Positions 12,201 to 24,058 of a DNA stretch of 64,000 bases are shown here, piece after piece. A model generated the notes under the pieces. It worked only from the letters and a program-made list of their open reading frames with translations. It had not been told where the DNA came from and searched no databases. The DNA lies in contig OY540810.1 of the NCBI GenBank assembly GCA_961205875.1, positions 26,536,001 through 26,600,000 of the forward strand. Reading direction: 5' to 3'. Source of the DNA: Sialis fuliginosa (taxonomy: Eukaryota > Arthropoda > Insecta > Megaloptera > Sialidae). Positions within the stretch are counted from its first letter, which is position 1, and every line of letters starts with the position of its first letter. Position numbers and translations under genes: made by a program.

Positions 12201-15200
12201 TGTTTTACTTGTTTACTTTACCCCTTCTTGCAAAAATATTCCCTTGAAAATGAGATTTAAAAAAGAGAGATACGACACATTTCGAAAAAATGTATAAATA
12301 ATCGTGTAGCCAATTTTTTGTGAATAATTTGCTTTTAGCTTTATGTTAATAGGATAAATACATGCTGAGATATTACAGTTTCCGTAAACCCTTTAAAGTG
12401 AAAAAATGCTGCAACCTGTAGAATTAATATGTCCGCCATGCGAAAACAAATACAATAAAATTAAAATTATGATTATTTTGAACTACCAACATGTTAGGGT
12501 AATTGCACAAAAAAAATTTAAGAATGGTCAAGTAACCATTGCTGGAATGACCCATAAATAATTATTAGAAATATTTTTTTAACGTAAAAGATTATAGTTC
12601 TTACGATTAGAAACTCATATAAAAAGTTTAATGAAAATGGAGTCACTATAGACGGGTTATGAGGTTTTTTCATTTTTCACGGCTAACTGCACCGGACTAA
12701 TTTTATTGTTAAAATTTAGAGTACAAAAAAAAAAATCCATATATTTCAGGTTTTGCTTGGTTTTATTAAGAGGGAGGGGGTAGAGCCGGTTTAATTACAT
12801 TTTTCAATACGTAGATTATTACAACATGTGGTAAAAAAAGAGAATTTAACAAAAATGGATTTAGTGACTTTTCATAGAACGACAACGATATTAAGTGTTA
12901 AGACAGGAGTTTAAAATATCACCGAATTCAGAATATTCGTTTCCTACAATCCCTCCTGACAGCTCAGTAATTTTATTTGAAATATACGGTGTTTGTTGAA
13001 CTTGTCACAGTTAAAAGTCACGCTATTTACAAGACAGTCTGTATAAATAATGATATTGCAGTTTTCTAGGAAATAACGGATAAAATATATTTTGTTCATA
13101 ATTCATTTTTTTTTGTCAAAAAAAAGGATATTAAAAATAAAAACTCGTTAATAATTGTAAGAAAAACCTCAAGAATATTTTTTATAGATTCGGTTAACAC
13201 AGCATGGAATTTTATGTGGGTATCTGTAGATTTATTATTTCTTCAGGTTACTACAATCTACACGATTTCTGATCTGGATGAATAAAAAGTAAGAACATAA
13301 ATAAAATAAATATAAAAATACTGTTACCTTCACTGACTTTTATATTTGACTAGTGCATTGCACCCGGTGTTACCCGGGTTAATATCCACAAATTATACAC
13401 CTAAATTAATAAAAACAACCGTAAATTATAAATTCTTTATTCAATGGCTACATTATTTTCATATAGGTAAATTACATTTGTGTGCTGTGACATCATGGAA
13501 ACAAAACACGACTTGATAAAATATTTTTTTAATCTTTTTATGTATAAAATATTTACAGCTAAGAACATGCACTGAAAAACTATCTAACTATTGGTGAAAA
13601 CCGCATTAAAATCGGTTCAGTAGTTTACCTGTAACATGTAGAAAAATCTAACTTTCTTGATTAAGGAACGCCTAAATGCTAAGAAACAATAAGAAATAAC
13701 AGTGGCGTAACTAGGGAGGCCTGTCCTCCCTGCAGTGAAACAAATAAATGTTTTCAAATTTTTTTTCATTACTTTTTCAAAAGTTTGCCCCTCCTCCAAA
13801 AAAAAAATAAAATTTCTCTTACATCACTTTTAGCTTACATATAGCTTTCCGTTTGTAACGCCAGTTACGGATTGGCATTTTGCAAATTTAATAATACCAC
13901 CTAAACCCTTGGCACTTTACAGAAACGATCTCCATCACCGCTTCAACCTTTTGCAAATCTATTACATGTTAGCTGCGTCGAAACGGCGCTGCGTTTTGAC
14001 GCAGCTAACATACCACTTGTATTGAATCACATATAATAGATTTGCAATGTCGAAGCGGTGACGGGGACCATTTCTGTAAAGTGCCAAAGCTTAAGTGTTC
14101 GGAATTCTTCTTTTAACATGATGTTATTTTATATCCTGCAAAAAATAGATTTTTGTCATTTGATGGAATTATTTTGTAATTTTGGAAAATGATAATTCAG
14201 GTTAATCAAAAGTTGTAACGGACGCAACTTACGAAAACCCATCATTTTCACTCCATTTGGAGTCATTTATTTTCTAACAGACGAACTATTAAATATAACT
14301 ATATGGTTCTTTACTTTATTAAAAATAAAATAAAATTATCTTGACATTTTTTTATGAATTTATGATCCGTAAATTATTAAAGTTTAATAACGGCAGATCT
14401 ATATCATTTGCAGAATATTATGTCTATATGAAAATAAACCGGATAAAAGCGTATACATATTTAATTGTATAATAGATTGGAAGTAAATCAATTATACTTG
14501 TGTAAACATTTTAATGATATTCTTTTCGTTGCTTCTCACGCTCTAAAAATAAATATTTTCTTTTCATTCACCAATTCGAAAAAACAAAATGTTTTAATGT
14601 TCCCGGACAGTATGTAAATATATGCGAGGTAAATTTTTTTTTACATAAAAATATACAAATATAAAATACATATTAATATAAAAAAAGTCTAATGCATTTC
14701 CATAAAAGAAAAGTTTGCTTCTGAAATTGTTGAAGCGAAATGAAAATGTTTAAATGAAAATTAAATGTAAAATTTTGTCTGACAGGCGGGTGTTAAATTT
14801 TTTAAGCATAATTAATGAAGAATAATAAAAATGAAGTATTATTTAATACGTGAAAATATTCCAGAATATATAGCCATAAATATTTAATCACATAATAATT
14901 TAACGAATATACAAAATTATGTTTTATAAAAATATAATATTAATTAACATTAACATATTCGTATTTTTACAGTCGTTTGAACACAGAGCAAAGTAGGCAT
15001 GGGTTGGGACATTTTGCAAAGCAGCGTACTTTAGATTTAATTTGTGATATTGGATTTTAAATTCAAAGAAATCATGATTGTAGTTTTGATTCAGTTCACT
15101 TAATTAATTTTCATCGATAGGGGTTGTAAAATTCTTGTAGATATCAACGGTGAACACGGGAACGAGTGATCACTATAAACTTTATTTAATAATGCGAGTT

Positions 15201-18200
15201 AGAAGAGTTTAATTTTCGGGATGAATAATGGCGTTGAGTTTAGAGATATTTTCAAAAATAGTATATTTTTGTACATTTATAGTGAATTGCAAAGTCAGTA
15301 ATGTACTCTTTATAAAAGTGTTATTCTTATCTATATGGTGTAAAAATTAATATCAAATATATATTATATATTTGAAAATACTAAAAAAAGCATCTGCCAA
15401 GTAAATTCACAGTGCTTCCTTGTGCTAAATTCAACAAAGGTAGTTAATTATTGAACAATTTAAATAAAAACCAATAAATTGCCTAGTAACCATTTAATTT
15501 TTATACAATTTTACTAAAAAATATTAGTTCAAAATTTAAATTTTTTGACAAGTTCAATCTAAATCTAAATTTATTCAAACGTAAAAATGACATTTAAAAC
15601 GTCAAAATGAGATTTAATGTGTCAAAGTAAATATCAATTAAAAAAAGTAACGATTTTTTAAAGCAAATTGAGATAAATCTTTATAGCCCAGTCAAGGAAG
15701 CAGTGAAAAGTGAGGAAAAGGGAAATTTAGGGGGCAAGCAATTTTATGATTGATTCTTATAGATTTTGAACCGGAGAATTCGAAAAAAATAACCCGGACA
15801 AGCAAAAAGTGGTGCAACACCCTTAAAAATGGGGTTTAAGGGTGAAAACCCCATTTCCAACAGTTTTTTTCAATTTTACACAAAATCTAAAGCGACGATG
15901 GTATATTTTTATCGTTGATATATGTTTAGGATACTCAGGCGAATCGATTGTGACCACTTATACTTAATTTGACCAAAAATTACCTCTTCCAGAGGACTTA
16001 AAAGACAGAAAAATGCATCTTTTCGGGAAAATAGTTTACAAATTAATAACTTTTGTTAAAATCATCCAAATGACTCGTAATTAGCGTCAAATTGTTCCTG
16101 AAGTTCCAAAATTATTAATCCTTTAACCAATAAAAATCGCTAATGTTTAAGGGTAAGTAACATAATTTTTTGAAAAACTACTCTTTCACTAAAATTTAAA
16201 TAAAAACACCAGTTAAATATTTTTTAGTGAAACGAATTGATTCTTATAGATTTTGAACCGGAGAATTCGAAAAAATATCCCGTACTAGCGAAAAGTGTTG
16301 CAACACCCTTAAAATGGGCTTTAAAGGTGAAAAGCCCATTTCCAACCGTATTTACAAATTATCACAAAATCTAAAGCAACGATGGTGTATTTTTATGATT
16401 GATATATGTTCAGGACACTTAGACAAATCGATTGTGACCACATATACTAAATTTGGCCAAAAATTACGTCTTTAAAATGGCTTAAAAGACGTAAAAATGC
16501 ATCTTTTCTGGGAAAATAGTTTAAAAATTAATAACTTTTGTTAAAATCATCCAAATGACTCGTAACTAGGCTCAAATTATTCCTGAAGTTCCAAAGAATA
16601 ATGACCAACCATAATTTAAAAAAATATTAGTAGTTTAACCAATGAAAATCGCTAATGTTTAAGGATAAGTGCATTTTTACGTCTTTTAAGCCCTTTGGAA
16701 GAGGTAATTTTTGACCAAATTTAGTATATGCGGTCACAATCGATTCGTCTAAGTGTCCTGAACATATATCAACCATAAAAATATACCATCATCGCTTCAA
16801 ATTTTGTGATAAATTGAAAAAACGGTTGGAAATAGGGTTTTCACCCTTAAACCCCATTTTTAAGGGTGTTGCACCACTTTTCGCTAGTCCGGGTTATTTT
16901 TTTCGAATTCTCCGGTTCAAAATCTATAAGAATCAATCATAAAATTGCTTGCCCTCTTAATTTCCTGTCAAAATGCTTCCTTTACTGGACTATAAAAAAT
17001 ATTTATTATTATTTTTAAAACATTTCTGAAATTCGGCTGTTTATTGATAACGCCATTATTTTTCCTGGAAAAATACTGATACTTTTCTATCGATTCCTGC
17101 GATCACACTGTGATAATAAAAAGTATAGCCCATTTTAAGTATTACAAAGAAATACGTTTATGATACAACGTCCAATCAGATCGCAATATTTCACCATAGT
17201 CTTTATTTATTATTTGGTCAATTATATTACATTTATAGTGCTTAATTGTATCCTCGCCCCACTGTTTTGCGATATAATTAACAAAAATAATAATATGTTA
17301 CTAAAATTTCAGCCAGTGTCTCAAACTCGTAACATCCGCGTACCCCTTTTTGATAAAAAATAATTAGGTACAGGGGGAAAATATAAATATAATAATTCGA
17401 AAGTTTTTGATGAAATTATATATAATCAATTCATTTAAAAAAAAGTTTTGTTCATTAAACACTAATGATAAAGTAAGTATATAAAAAAATCATACAATTA
17501 CGAAGGTCTCTCTTGAAACCTTTCGCGTATCATAGTTTGAGAAACATTAAACTAGATAATATGATAATGTTAATCTTATAATAAATTATATAATGTTAAA
17601 AGTAAAGATAAAATACAATGATTTGAGTTTTCCTCAATATAGTATATGAAAAATTATTTTTTTGTAAACAAAACTTATCATGTTTATTTTAAATATATTT
17701 ATAGGTAATTTTTTAAAATTACTTATGTTTTTACAGCAAGATCTGACAGATGCTAACATACGTGATTTTGTAATGTCTTTAGAAAACTTAGATGACAATA
17801 TTGGGGCAGTTATTATGGATAATGATTATACAGTAACTTACAAGAAAATAGTAACAGCTTGTGCTTACCTTAACAGGAAGGAAGTATTGTTCCTAGCTGG
17901 TTGTACCGACCGAAAGGGATCTGTAACACCAAATTTAGTTATTCCATGTAAGTACAATAAATTTCGAGAAAATGTTCGTGAAATGTAGAGAGAATAAAGT
18001 CTAGACCAGCGATGGGGAACCTGTGACCTTTTTTAATAGTCAATGTGGCCTTCTGTAAGATAGTTTCAAAATACCAAAATTGGTAATATTAATACATAAA
18101 ACATGAAAATGAATAAAATAAAAATAATTTATATATCAAATGTTCGTGTTCAACTGATAAAACAGCTTTATAATTATATTAAATATGTTTTTTTTTTCTG

Positions 18201-21200
18201 GGTAACCCTTTTCCCATTAAATTGCAGGTATTTTTATCTTTTTAATACATGAGAAAATTTATCTAATTTTTGTGTGGTCTGAAGGTTTTTGTACTAACCA
18301 TAAATGACCATAATTAAGTTGCAAAAAGTTTCGCCATCCCTGATCTAAGCTAGACTGGGCTCTTGAGTATTTTTGCTTTACATTGAGTTATTAATGCAGT
18401 TTAATTAAAAATAGTTTTAAAGTTTTTACTTAAATTATGATTTAACAATAAATTTTACAGTCTAATTGAGGAGAAATGGTTATAAGAAACCAGTAATTTT
18501 TGATTTTATTGAAATTATTAACTAATAAATTTGTAAATACAAATCCCCTAACCTGCAAGTTAGTGTCTTTAGGACTCTGATGATGATAGCGTTACTACTG
18601 AAACACGTGTAAGTCTAAACTCTTACAATTTTTATGGTTAGTGGGTTTGTATTTGATAAGTCATAACCATAGTTTTTGTCTGGTGTTTGTTATAATAAAT
18701 TAGTTTTTTCCAATAAAAATACATGTAACAAAATCACAATTGTATTTTTTTAGTACATCAAAAACGTTGATATTTCAAAATCAATATATCAATAGTTTAT
18801 GTCAATATTTAGTACAAAAGCAAATATATGACATTCCAAAAAATACAACAATTAAAATTTGTGTAGAATGTTCCCTCACACTAACTGATTTGTGTCCACT
18901 GGCCACAAAATCGTTTTGGTATATCATCACTCATTCACTGCCGATGTTCCCTTGTAATATTCATACAAAAATTGAAATTTCATCCACCTATAATTAGAAT
19001 TTTTAGTATTTGATGTAACTATTAGATTTTATATGGGGCTCTTTGTAAATGTGGAAATAAAACGTAATAGATAATTTACTGCTGCAAAATTTAATAATTT
19101 TATGTGATGGATGTAACTCAAACTATTGATATTCAAAAATTAATTTACTAAAAAGCCATTACTAAATTTTAATAATTAAATTTGTTTTCATAAATGTATA
19201 TGTGTACCTACATTTTATAAATTATTTGAATAGACCAAACGCAGATTTTAATATAAATTGTTATGTAAATGTACATATATAGAATAAAAACACTTTTTAA
19301 TAAAATTATAAATATAAAGTATATCTGCTAAATTATACAATTTATTTCTAACATAAAAAATACCTTTACTATTATTATTATTACTATTATTATTATCTGA
19401 AATAGTTTCCATTTATTCCGGATTCCAAACTTCCTAAACTTCTAAATCAGAATAAGTATAATGGAACTATAGTAGTTACTCTGAAAATCCTTGATGTATG
19501 GTGTAATTTAGTTGATAAACTTTAGTGAAAGTAAGTAAGTAGACCTATTAACCAGCTTACAGTTTGATAATATTATAAATTTTGCGGTTTCATCTGTAAT
19601 TGCTTGTGGTAAGTAGGTATAAAAAGAGTTTTAGTTGATAATGTAATATTAATCCTATATATGTAATTATATGGACAGGGACATACACCAATCATATAAT
19701 AGTATTATTTGTAATTAACTAGGCAGGGATATTAATTATTAATTATGGTATGGAAATGATTATTTCTTTCACTGACATTTGCTGAATACATAGATAAATT
19801 TGATTATAGAATGTATTGTTTTGTAAATTACATAAAATAATAAGAGAGTATATGGAAAAAATGTATAATAAAAATACTAGGTAATTAAGGGACATAAATT
19901 TTATATGAAAAAGTAAATAAAATGTTAAGTGTAATGTAGTAATTTTTATAATGAAGCATAGTAATATTTCCAATATTATCTGAATTACTTCATACTGTCT
20001 TCATGTTACAATGCAGTACAGTATTTTATAGAAAAATTTAAATAATTTTTTTCCATATATAACCGAAACTCAAAAATCTATTGTACATATTAATATGCCA
20101 AAAACTAATCAGACCTTCAAAAATGCATAAAAGTTTTAAATATGATATAGATTTCTTTTGTACGATATAATAAATAATTTGCTTGAGTGCAAATACAAAT
20201 TAGCTCCCAGCTAACGCTATCTGATAGGTGTCAAATTGTTATGAAATTGCTCGATATTTTAAAGCAGTGGTAATAAATGTATAATAATGTAAATGCTATC
20301 CATTTCATGAGGTACACTTGGCAGCACTAATTTTTAGTTGCTGATTGTAGGTACTTATCTGTCATGCGTCAATGTTATGATATGTACGATTTCATACACT
20401 ACATCTATGTTGTCATTTATATAGAATACCTAGCAGATAACGTTAGCTGGAAGCTAATTTGAATTTGCACTCATGCAAGATTTTTATAATACCGGGCATT
20501 TATCTTTTAAGTTACAATGCTTACAGAAATCATGGTTCAACTATATTCCTGCTCATAGACAATATAAATAATAATTACAAAAATGGTCATTTTCATTCAT
20601 GTAAATTTACAGTTAGAAAGCTTGTGACTTTACAATTAGTTTAGCTTAGACTGTATAATAATTTATGTTTATAAAACAGTGGGAATATATTAAGAAAAGT
20701 TACAATTGATATTTTCTAATAGTTAAGATACAAATTAAAATGATTTGATATTGAAATAAACACAAAGCTGCAAGTAAATCATAGAATAACAAATACACAT
20801 GTTACAATTATTAAACATTTTGTACTTTTAATACTTTGCAACGTTTGTATAAAGTAAATTTATTCCTTTGGTTATATAGGTGCTCCTGTATTTCTTGATG
20901 TACTAGAAGAAATGTCTGGAAGAAAACCAATTGTTTTAGGTAAACCAAGTGATGAGTTAAAGAAATATATATTTAATTATTTCACAATATCAGATCCTAA
21001 GAGAGTTTTGTTCATTGGAGATTCGTAAGTAAAATAATTTCTTATAGGTTAAATGGGTATTGGTATAAAAACTCTAAAAAAAATTTTGAAGTTCGTTTCA
21101 TACAATAATGATTTTTTGAAGTTTTTATTAAAAATAAAACAGTTGGTAATTGCTATAATAGGTAAATAAAGAACGTTATACAATGAAGGTAAATCTTTTA

Positions 21201-21551
21201 CATCCAAATTTCAAATTAAATATTTAATATTTGCCTAACTAGAAAGAGAGTAAATGATAAAAAAGAGAGCATATAATACGTGGACGGAAAGAAACACAAA
21301 GGGACTCTAATTAATATAAATATTTTATAATTCACAATGCAAATTTAATTTTCAGCAACGACAAAGACATTGGATTCGCTACTAAATGTGGATTTCAAAA
21401 GCTGTTAGTTTTCACCGGAGTTACAAGTAAAGAAGATATGGAGAGCAATACAGATATGAATAAAAAACCTGATTATTATGCTACTTCTTTAGGTGAGATT
21501 GCCGCTCGATTTGGTTTAAGAAATGATGCTAAATTAGGACCATTATTATGA
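9195..21551 (+). CDS. HAD-family phosphatase (phosphoglycolate / glycerol-3-phosphate phosphatase-like), 5 exons
   Basis: The coding exons are 9195-9279, 11165-11463, 17737-17947, 20880-21024 and 21356-21551. They total 936 nt, giving 311 residues and TGA, a normal length for the family. Every junction is GT-AG and intron phases 1, 0, 1, 2 keep one frame. Motif I is FTDCDGV, with nucleophile Asp26 and acid/base Asp28. Motif II is YYVSNN (Ser59). Motif III is GKP (Lys220). Motif IV is GDSNDKD, with Mg-binding Asp246 and Asp251. Residues of about 90-200 form the C2-type cap. The family hydrolyses small phosphate esters (phosphoglycolate, glycerol-3-phosphate, pyridoxal phosphate) or phosphoprotein substrates, normally in the cytosol. 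No signal peptide or membrane segment is visible. The cap is divergent: a usually Gly-rich loop before GKP reads PCAP, and the usual TNxD-like stretch reads GCTDRKGS. Substrate is therefore uncertain; the gene could be one of the arthropod-expanded paralogues. The family call is confident, the substrate is not. Confidence 0.93.
9391..10006. mobile_element. Inverted-repeat MITE in intron 1
   Basis: ATATACAGTGTG at the left and ACACTGTATAT at the right form the ends. Inside, TTTCGGAATGTCATTTGGGG with CAAGTACTGCTTGATG (9450-9488) is repeated inverted at 9940-9985. No ORF with motifs. It lies wholly in the intron, downstream of the exon 1 donor. Confidence 0.75.
10022..10273 (+). repeat. Dispersed repeat in intron 1, copy A
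   Basis: Matches 33167-33410 in the same direction over about 240 bp. Shared words include CTTATCACT, AATTCATAGATATGTTCT, GGTTTTAGTATAT, AGTAAATCAAGT and CTCTTTTGCAATACGCTG. The other copy continues to a GCGAAGCCGCGGGCA tail, which this one lacks. Confidence 0.8.
11165..11463 (+). CDS. Exon 2 of the HAD phosphatase: GVLFD to motif II and start of cap
   Basis: The acceptor is TTTTCAG before GTGTATTG, which completes Gly29 and continues VLFDVSG. The exon carries YYVSNN (motif II) and IYLIGPNAMKNEL, typical of the segment leading into the cap. It ends GAGTATGGT|GTAAGT in phase 0. The frame read past the donor stops about 13 codons into the intron. Confidence 0.92.
11464..13348. other. Intron 2, first part: AT-rich, nothing recognised
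   Basis: Intron sequence after the GTAAGT donor. AATATTATAATATT-type palindromes near 11826-11880 are ordinary for this base composition. Confidence 0.5.
13349..13652 (+). repeat. Dispersed repeat with TTACCCGGGTTAAT and ATCGGTTCAGTAGTTT
   Basis: The order of blocks (GTGCATTGCACCCGGTGTTA, then AAATCGGTTCAGTAGTTTAC) resembles an abundant insect repeat tail, also seen at 58836-59032. Immediately after it, AGTGGCGTAACTAGGG (about 13702) is a typical hAT-like end without a visible partner. Confidence 0.45.
13909..14092. mobile_element. Compact hairpin MITE in intron 2
   Basis: The whole unit folds on itself: CTTGGCACTTTACAGAAACG and CACCGCTTC on the left, GAAGCGGTGACGGGGACC and TTTCTGTAAAGTGCCAA on the right, and AAATCTATTA / TAATAGATTT within. 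The apex GTTAGCTGCGTC...GACGCAGCTAAC (about 13969-14010) is a strong stem. No ORF. Confidence 0.85.
14093..15384. other. Intron 2, middle part: nothing recognised
   Basis: AT-rich without recognised repeats or exons. Confidence 0.4.
15385..15640 (-). repeat. Dispersed repeat with ACGTCAAAATGA units
   Basis: CATCTGCCAAGTAAATTCAC, AGTGCTTCCT and AGATTTAGATTGA-type words match 43610-43908 inverted. Both copies carry short units of ATGACATTTAAAACGTCAAA: two to three here, four at the other locus. It abuts the foldback element at 15682. Confidence 0.8.
15682..16994. mobile_element. Foldback element with internal 487-bp duplication
   Basis: Ends TATAGCCCAGTCAAGGAAGC and, inverted, TATAGTCCAGTAAAGGAAGC. 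Block A (15752-about 16160) is repeated directly as B (16239-about 16670), offset by 487 bases: both start GATTCTTATAGATTTTGAAC. Block C (16671-16994) is the inverse of 15682-about 16010. The layout is A, B, inverted A. No ORF with motifs. It lies in intron 2 and would form a stem of about 320 bp in the pre-mRNA. Confidence 0.88.
17312..17545. mobile_element. Possible hAT-like MITE just before exon 3
   Basis: CAGTGTCTCAAACTCG with CGCGTACCCC at the left pairs imperfectly with GCGTATCATAGTTTGAGAAA at the right. Mismatches and the absence of a clear target duplication lower confidence. Confidence 0.4.
17737..17947 (+). CDS. Exon 3 of the HAD phosphatase: cap domain
   Basis: The acceptor TTTTTACAG precedes CAAGATCTGACAG in phase 0. 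The exon encodes about 70 residues of the cap, including IGAVIMDNDY and EVLFLAGCTDRKGS, which align by pattern with the GxVVVGxD and FxATNxD blocks of the family but are diverged. It ends ATTCCAT|GTAAGT in phase 1. Confidence 0.92.
18007..18342. mobile_element. hAT-like MITE in intron 3
   Basis: CAGCGATGGGGAACCTGTGA at the left and AAAAAGTTTCGCCATCCCTG at the right are imperfect inverted ends of hAT type. The flanking octamers GTCTAGAC and ATCTAAGC agree at five of eight positions. It starts 59 bases after the exon 3 donor. Confidence 0.6.
18343..20159. other. Intron 3: AT-rich, ATT trinucleotide run
   Basis: TTATTATTACTATTATTATT runs near 19370-19395. Short open frames at 18740-18997 and 19743-19973 lack motifs. 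Confidence 0.4.
20160..20499. mobile_element. 340-bp MITE, family 1 copy 1 (intron 3)
   Basis: TTAGCTCCCAGCTAACGCTA at the left and AACGTTAGCTGGAAGCTAAT at the right lie inside long inverted ends of about 45 bp. The right terminus is TATAATACCGGGCAT; the left one is eroded. Internal sequence such as AAATTGCTCGATATTTTAAA and TACACTTGGCAGCACT matches 23893-24880 and, inverted, 46950-47116. Confidence 0.85.
20880..21024 (+). CDS. Exon 4 of the HAD phosphatase: motifs III and IV
   Basis: The acceptor TATATAG precedes GTGCTCCTG; the split codon is TGT (Cys199). The exon encodes PVFLDVLEEMSGRKPIVLGK, with Lys220 of motif III, then RVLFIGDS with Asp246. The donor is GATTC|GTAAGT in phase 2. Too short to stand out as an ORF, but unmistakable by motif. 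Confidence 0.93.
21356..21551 (+). CDS. Exon 5 of the HAD phosphatase: C-terminus
   Basis: The acceptor TTTTCAG precedes CAACGAC, completing Ser247 and giving NDKDIGFATKCGFQKLLVFT, the family's metal-binding and core-strand segment. It continues through GVTSKEDM, and an ARFGL-like end leads to TGA at 21549-21551. Confidence 0.93.
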
Positions 21552-21576
21552 CATTATTTGTTTATAGTGATTCTTT

Positions 21577-21582
21577 AATAAA
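21577..21582 (+). terminator. Polyadenylation signal AATAAA of the phosphatase gene
   Basis: AATAAA lies 26 nt after the stop codon, suggesting a very short 3' UTR. Later A/T-rich alternatives exist, so cleavage position is inferred. Confidence 0.6.
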
Positions 21583-22389
21583 TAATATTTTAGGTAATTA
21601 TTAAAGTATGTTGACATTCTTGTCTTCTAACTGTAAAATATATGTCATAATTTATTTTGTAAAATGATGTAATTAACTAAAATTAACACAAAATGAAAGG
21701 TATTAAACCTAATCTGCGACGTTTCCAACTGTGACATTAATATAAGGTATTATTACGGTGTGACGACATAAAATTTTCGATTTTTTTACATAATATTTTG
21801 GAAAAAAAAATTTAATTGTTAGTGTAACATCTGTTACTAAATCTTTAAATGCAGTTTTCTCGAAACCACTTTTTGACGGTTGGTGGGAAGCAGAAACAAA
21901 ATTCTAATCAACCGATCTGTTTATAATTTTAAAACGTTGTTCTACATACTAATAGTTATCGTATTACCTAAAATTATTTATTTGTATTAATAATTTCTTA
22001 TTTTTTATCGATTTTCAACGAAAAAAACAACACGATTTTTGCCAACATTTTGTTTTTAATTAATATAAATGTTTATTTCTAGGTAATACGATAGAGAGAG
22101 TCAATAAAGTAACAATATATTTGATTTTTTTGTTTCAAATCACCACCCACCCACCTTTTTTTAAAGATTCAAATAAAAATATATAAAAAGACTGAAAATA
22201 TTATATTTTATTTTGTTACGAAAAAAAATCCTGAAATAAGCTTCAAATTTTAGGTGTCACACCGAAAAATGTCTAAATGATCCCTCGAGGTAAAATGATT
22301 CCATGTGATCCTGCATGTACTTACTACTACTGCAATCTATTCAAATTGTGGGCAAACATTTCTTCTGCGTTGTGTTTGGTAGTTTTTCG
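21583..22389. other. Gene 3' flank: nothing recognised
   Basis: AT-rich sequence between the poly(A) signal and the next repeat. Confidence 0.4.
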
Positions 22390-22394
22390 AGTGT

Positions 22395-23100
22395 GTTGTA
22401 ATTTTGTGAAAGGAAAGGTGACCGTAAAGTTAGCCTATTTTTTGGACCTCGCTAGCGACCTGGGGAAAAATATAAAAGTATGCTACAGGTACCAATTTAC
22501 TCGTCATTGAAAATCAAAGTGAGCATCGCTTTTCATTTTTTGAAAATTTCAATAAATTATCCCAATTAAGCGGTTGAAAAAATCCCCAAAGTATTTAAAA
22601 ATCGAAAATACCACTAATTATAAAATCATTTATCTTATTTATTTATAATTTTTAAGATTTTTCATTATCTCCTTCTGATTAGGGGTGGTTTTATCCCTCG
22701 TAGGGGTTGTTTTCTCATCGGGACTAATATAATAACTTATTCTACATTTTCCATGACTTCAAGTACTTAAAATATTTTTTCGGAATTTTAGAAAAATAGT
22801 TTCATTTTTCTTGATATTTTAGGGATGATTTCACTCCATGGGAGAGCTTTGGGGTGGTTTTTTAACCCACATGAACCCTCATCGATCAAGAAAATACGTG
22901 ATGACACTTTTGTAAGGTTTATTTATAGAAAAAATACAATGATAAATGATTTTATAATTAATGGTATTTTTTATTTTTTTATTTTATAGAATTTTTTCAA
23001 CCCCTGAATATGGGTAATTTTTTGAAATTTTCAAAAAACGAAGGTCGCTAGCGAGGTCCAAAAAATAGGCTAAAAATAGCCTTTTTTGCGGCCACTCTTT
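22395..23100. mobile_element. Inverted-repeat element with GGACCTCGCTAGCGACC ends
   Basis: TTAGCCTATTTTTTGGACCT and CGCTAGCGACC (22430-22460), with ATTTTTTGAAAATTTCA near 22535, recur inverted at 23030-23085. The span between holds GGGGTGGTTTTATCCC-type repeated words. The open frame at 22277-22510 overlaps the left end and is not a convincing gene. Confidence 0.65.
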
Positions 23101-23149
23101 AAAATTGTTATGTAAGGCCATATTTTTCTCCACTTTTTAAAAAATGATC

Positions 23150-23450
23150 TTATGTCCGGTATCATAAAGGAGCTAAAAAAATTTAGTAGCATTTTTAAAT
23201 GGGGTATCAAACATTTATGACAGTTCTCTTAGTGTTTTACAAGTTACTCTCACGCACAGTAAGTAAATACTAATTGTATTAAAACAGCGGCGATATTATT
23301 ATAATATAATTAAATTAAAATGAAATTAATTTAAAAAAATTAAAATAATTATAGTATCACTGGTATAAATTTCTAAAACAAATCAATAGACAATATCACA
23401 TAATTAATAACCCGTTGAAAGTGTTTGTAAGCTCCTTTATAATAACGCAA
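23150..23450 (+). repeat. Dispersed element, CCGGTATCATAAAGGAG type, copy A
   Basis: CGGTATCATAAAGGAG, ATGACAGTTCTCT and CACAGTAAGT match 45257-45385 in the same direction. The right end AGCTCCTTTATAATA roughly mirrors the left. Confidence 0.6.
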
Positions 23451-24058
23451 ATTAATTTGAGAGCTGTTTTATATATATATTCGCGTACTTGAACACAATT
23501 CAACAATGTTTTAGTGATCATTTCCATCTCGTTTATTTAAAATATGATATTAGTTTTGATTGTAACGCTTAGAGAGAGAAGGCATACATACAATGATACA
23601 ATATCTACATATATGTATATGTACATACATACATTATTGATTATACATTCATTAACCTATGGTATATTCAAATTGATTGACCTAACTAAGGGACAATCAA
23701 ATTTTCTCGTTTTAGTAAATTTACATGTTTATTTTAGAAGCTATTCATCAAATGTGAAATCAACTAATCAAATCTTAAAAAGTAAATATACAAAATTAAT
23801 TATTGGTAACATTACTGGGATTTACTAATGATTAAAGGTGTTCTTGTCCAATAAATATATCTGCATATATACATATATAAACGGTTACATTAATGCCCGG
23901 CATTAAAAAGAATTTGTTTGAGTGCAAAAGCAAATTAACTTCTAGCTGATTCTATCTGAAAGGTGTCAAATTGTTATGAAATTGCTCGATATTTTAAAGC
24001 TGTGGTAATAAATGTATAATAATATCAACTATTATCGCCTATGGTCGAAATTTGACCA

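Noticed and set aside
17160-17363. Open frame before exon 3 of the phosphatase
   Set aside because: Intronic, overlaps a hAT-like end and has no family motif.
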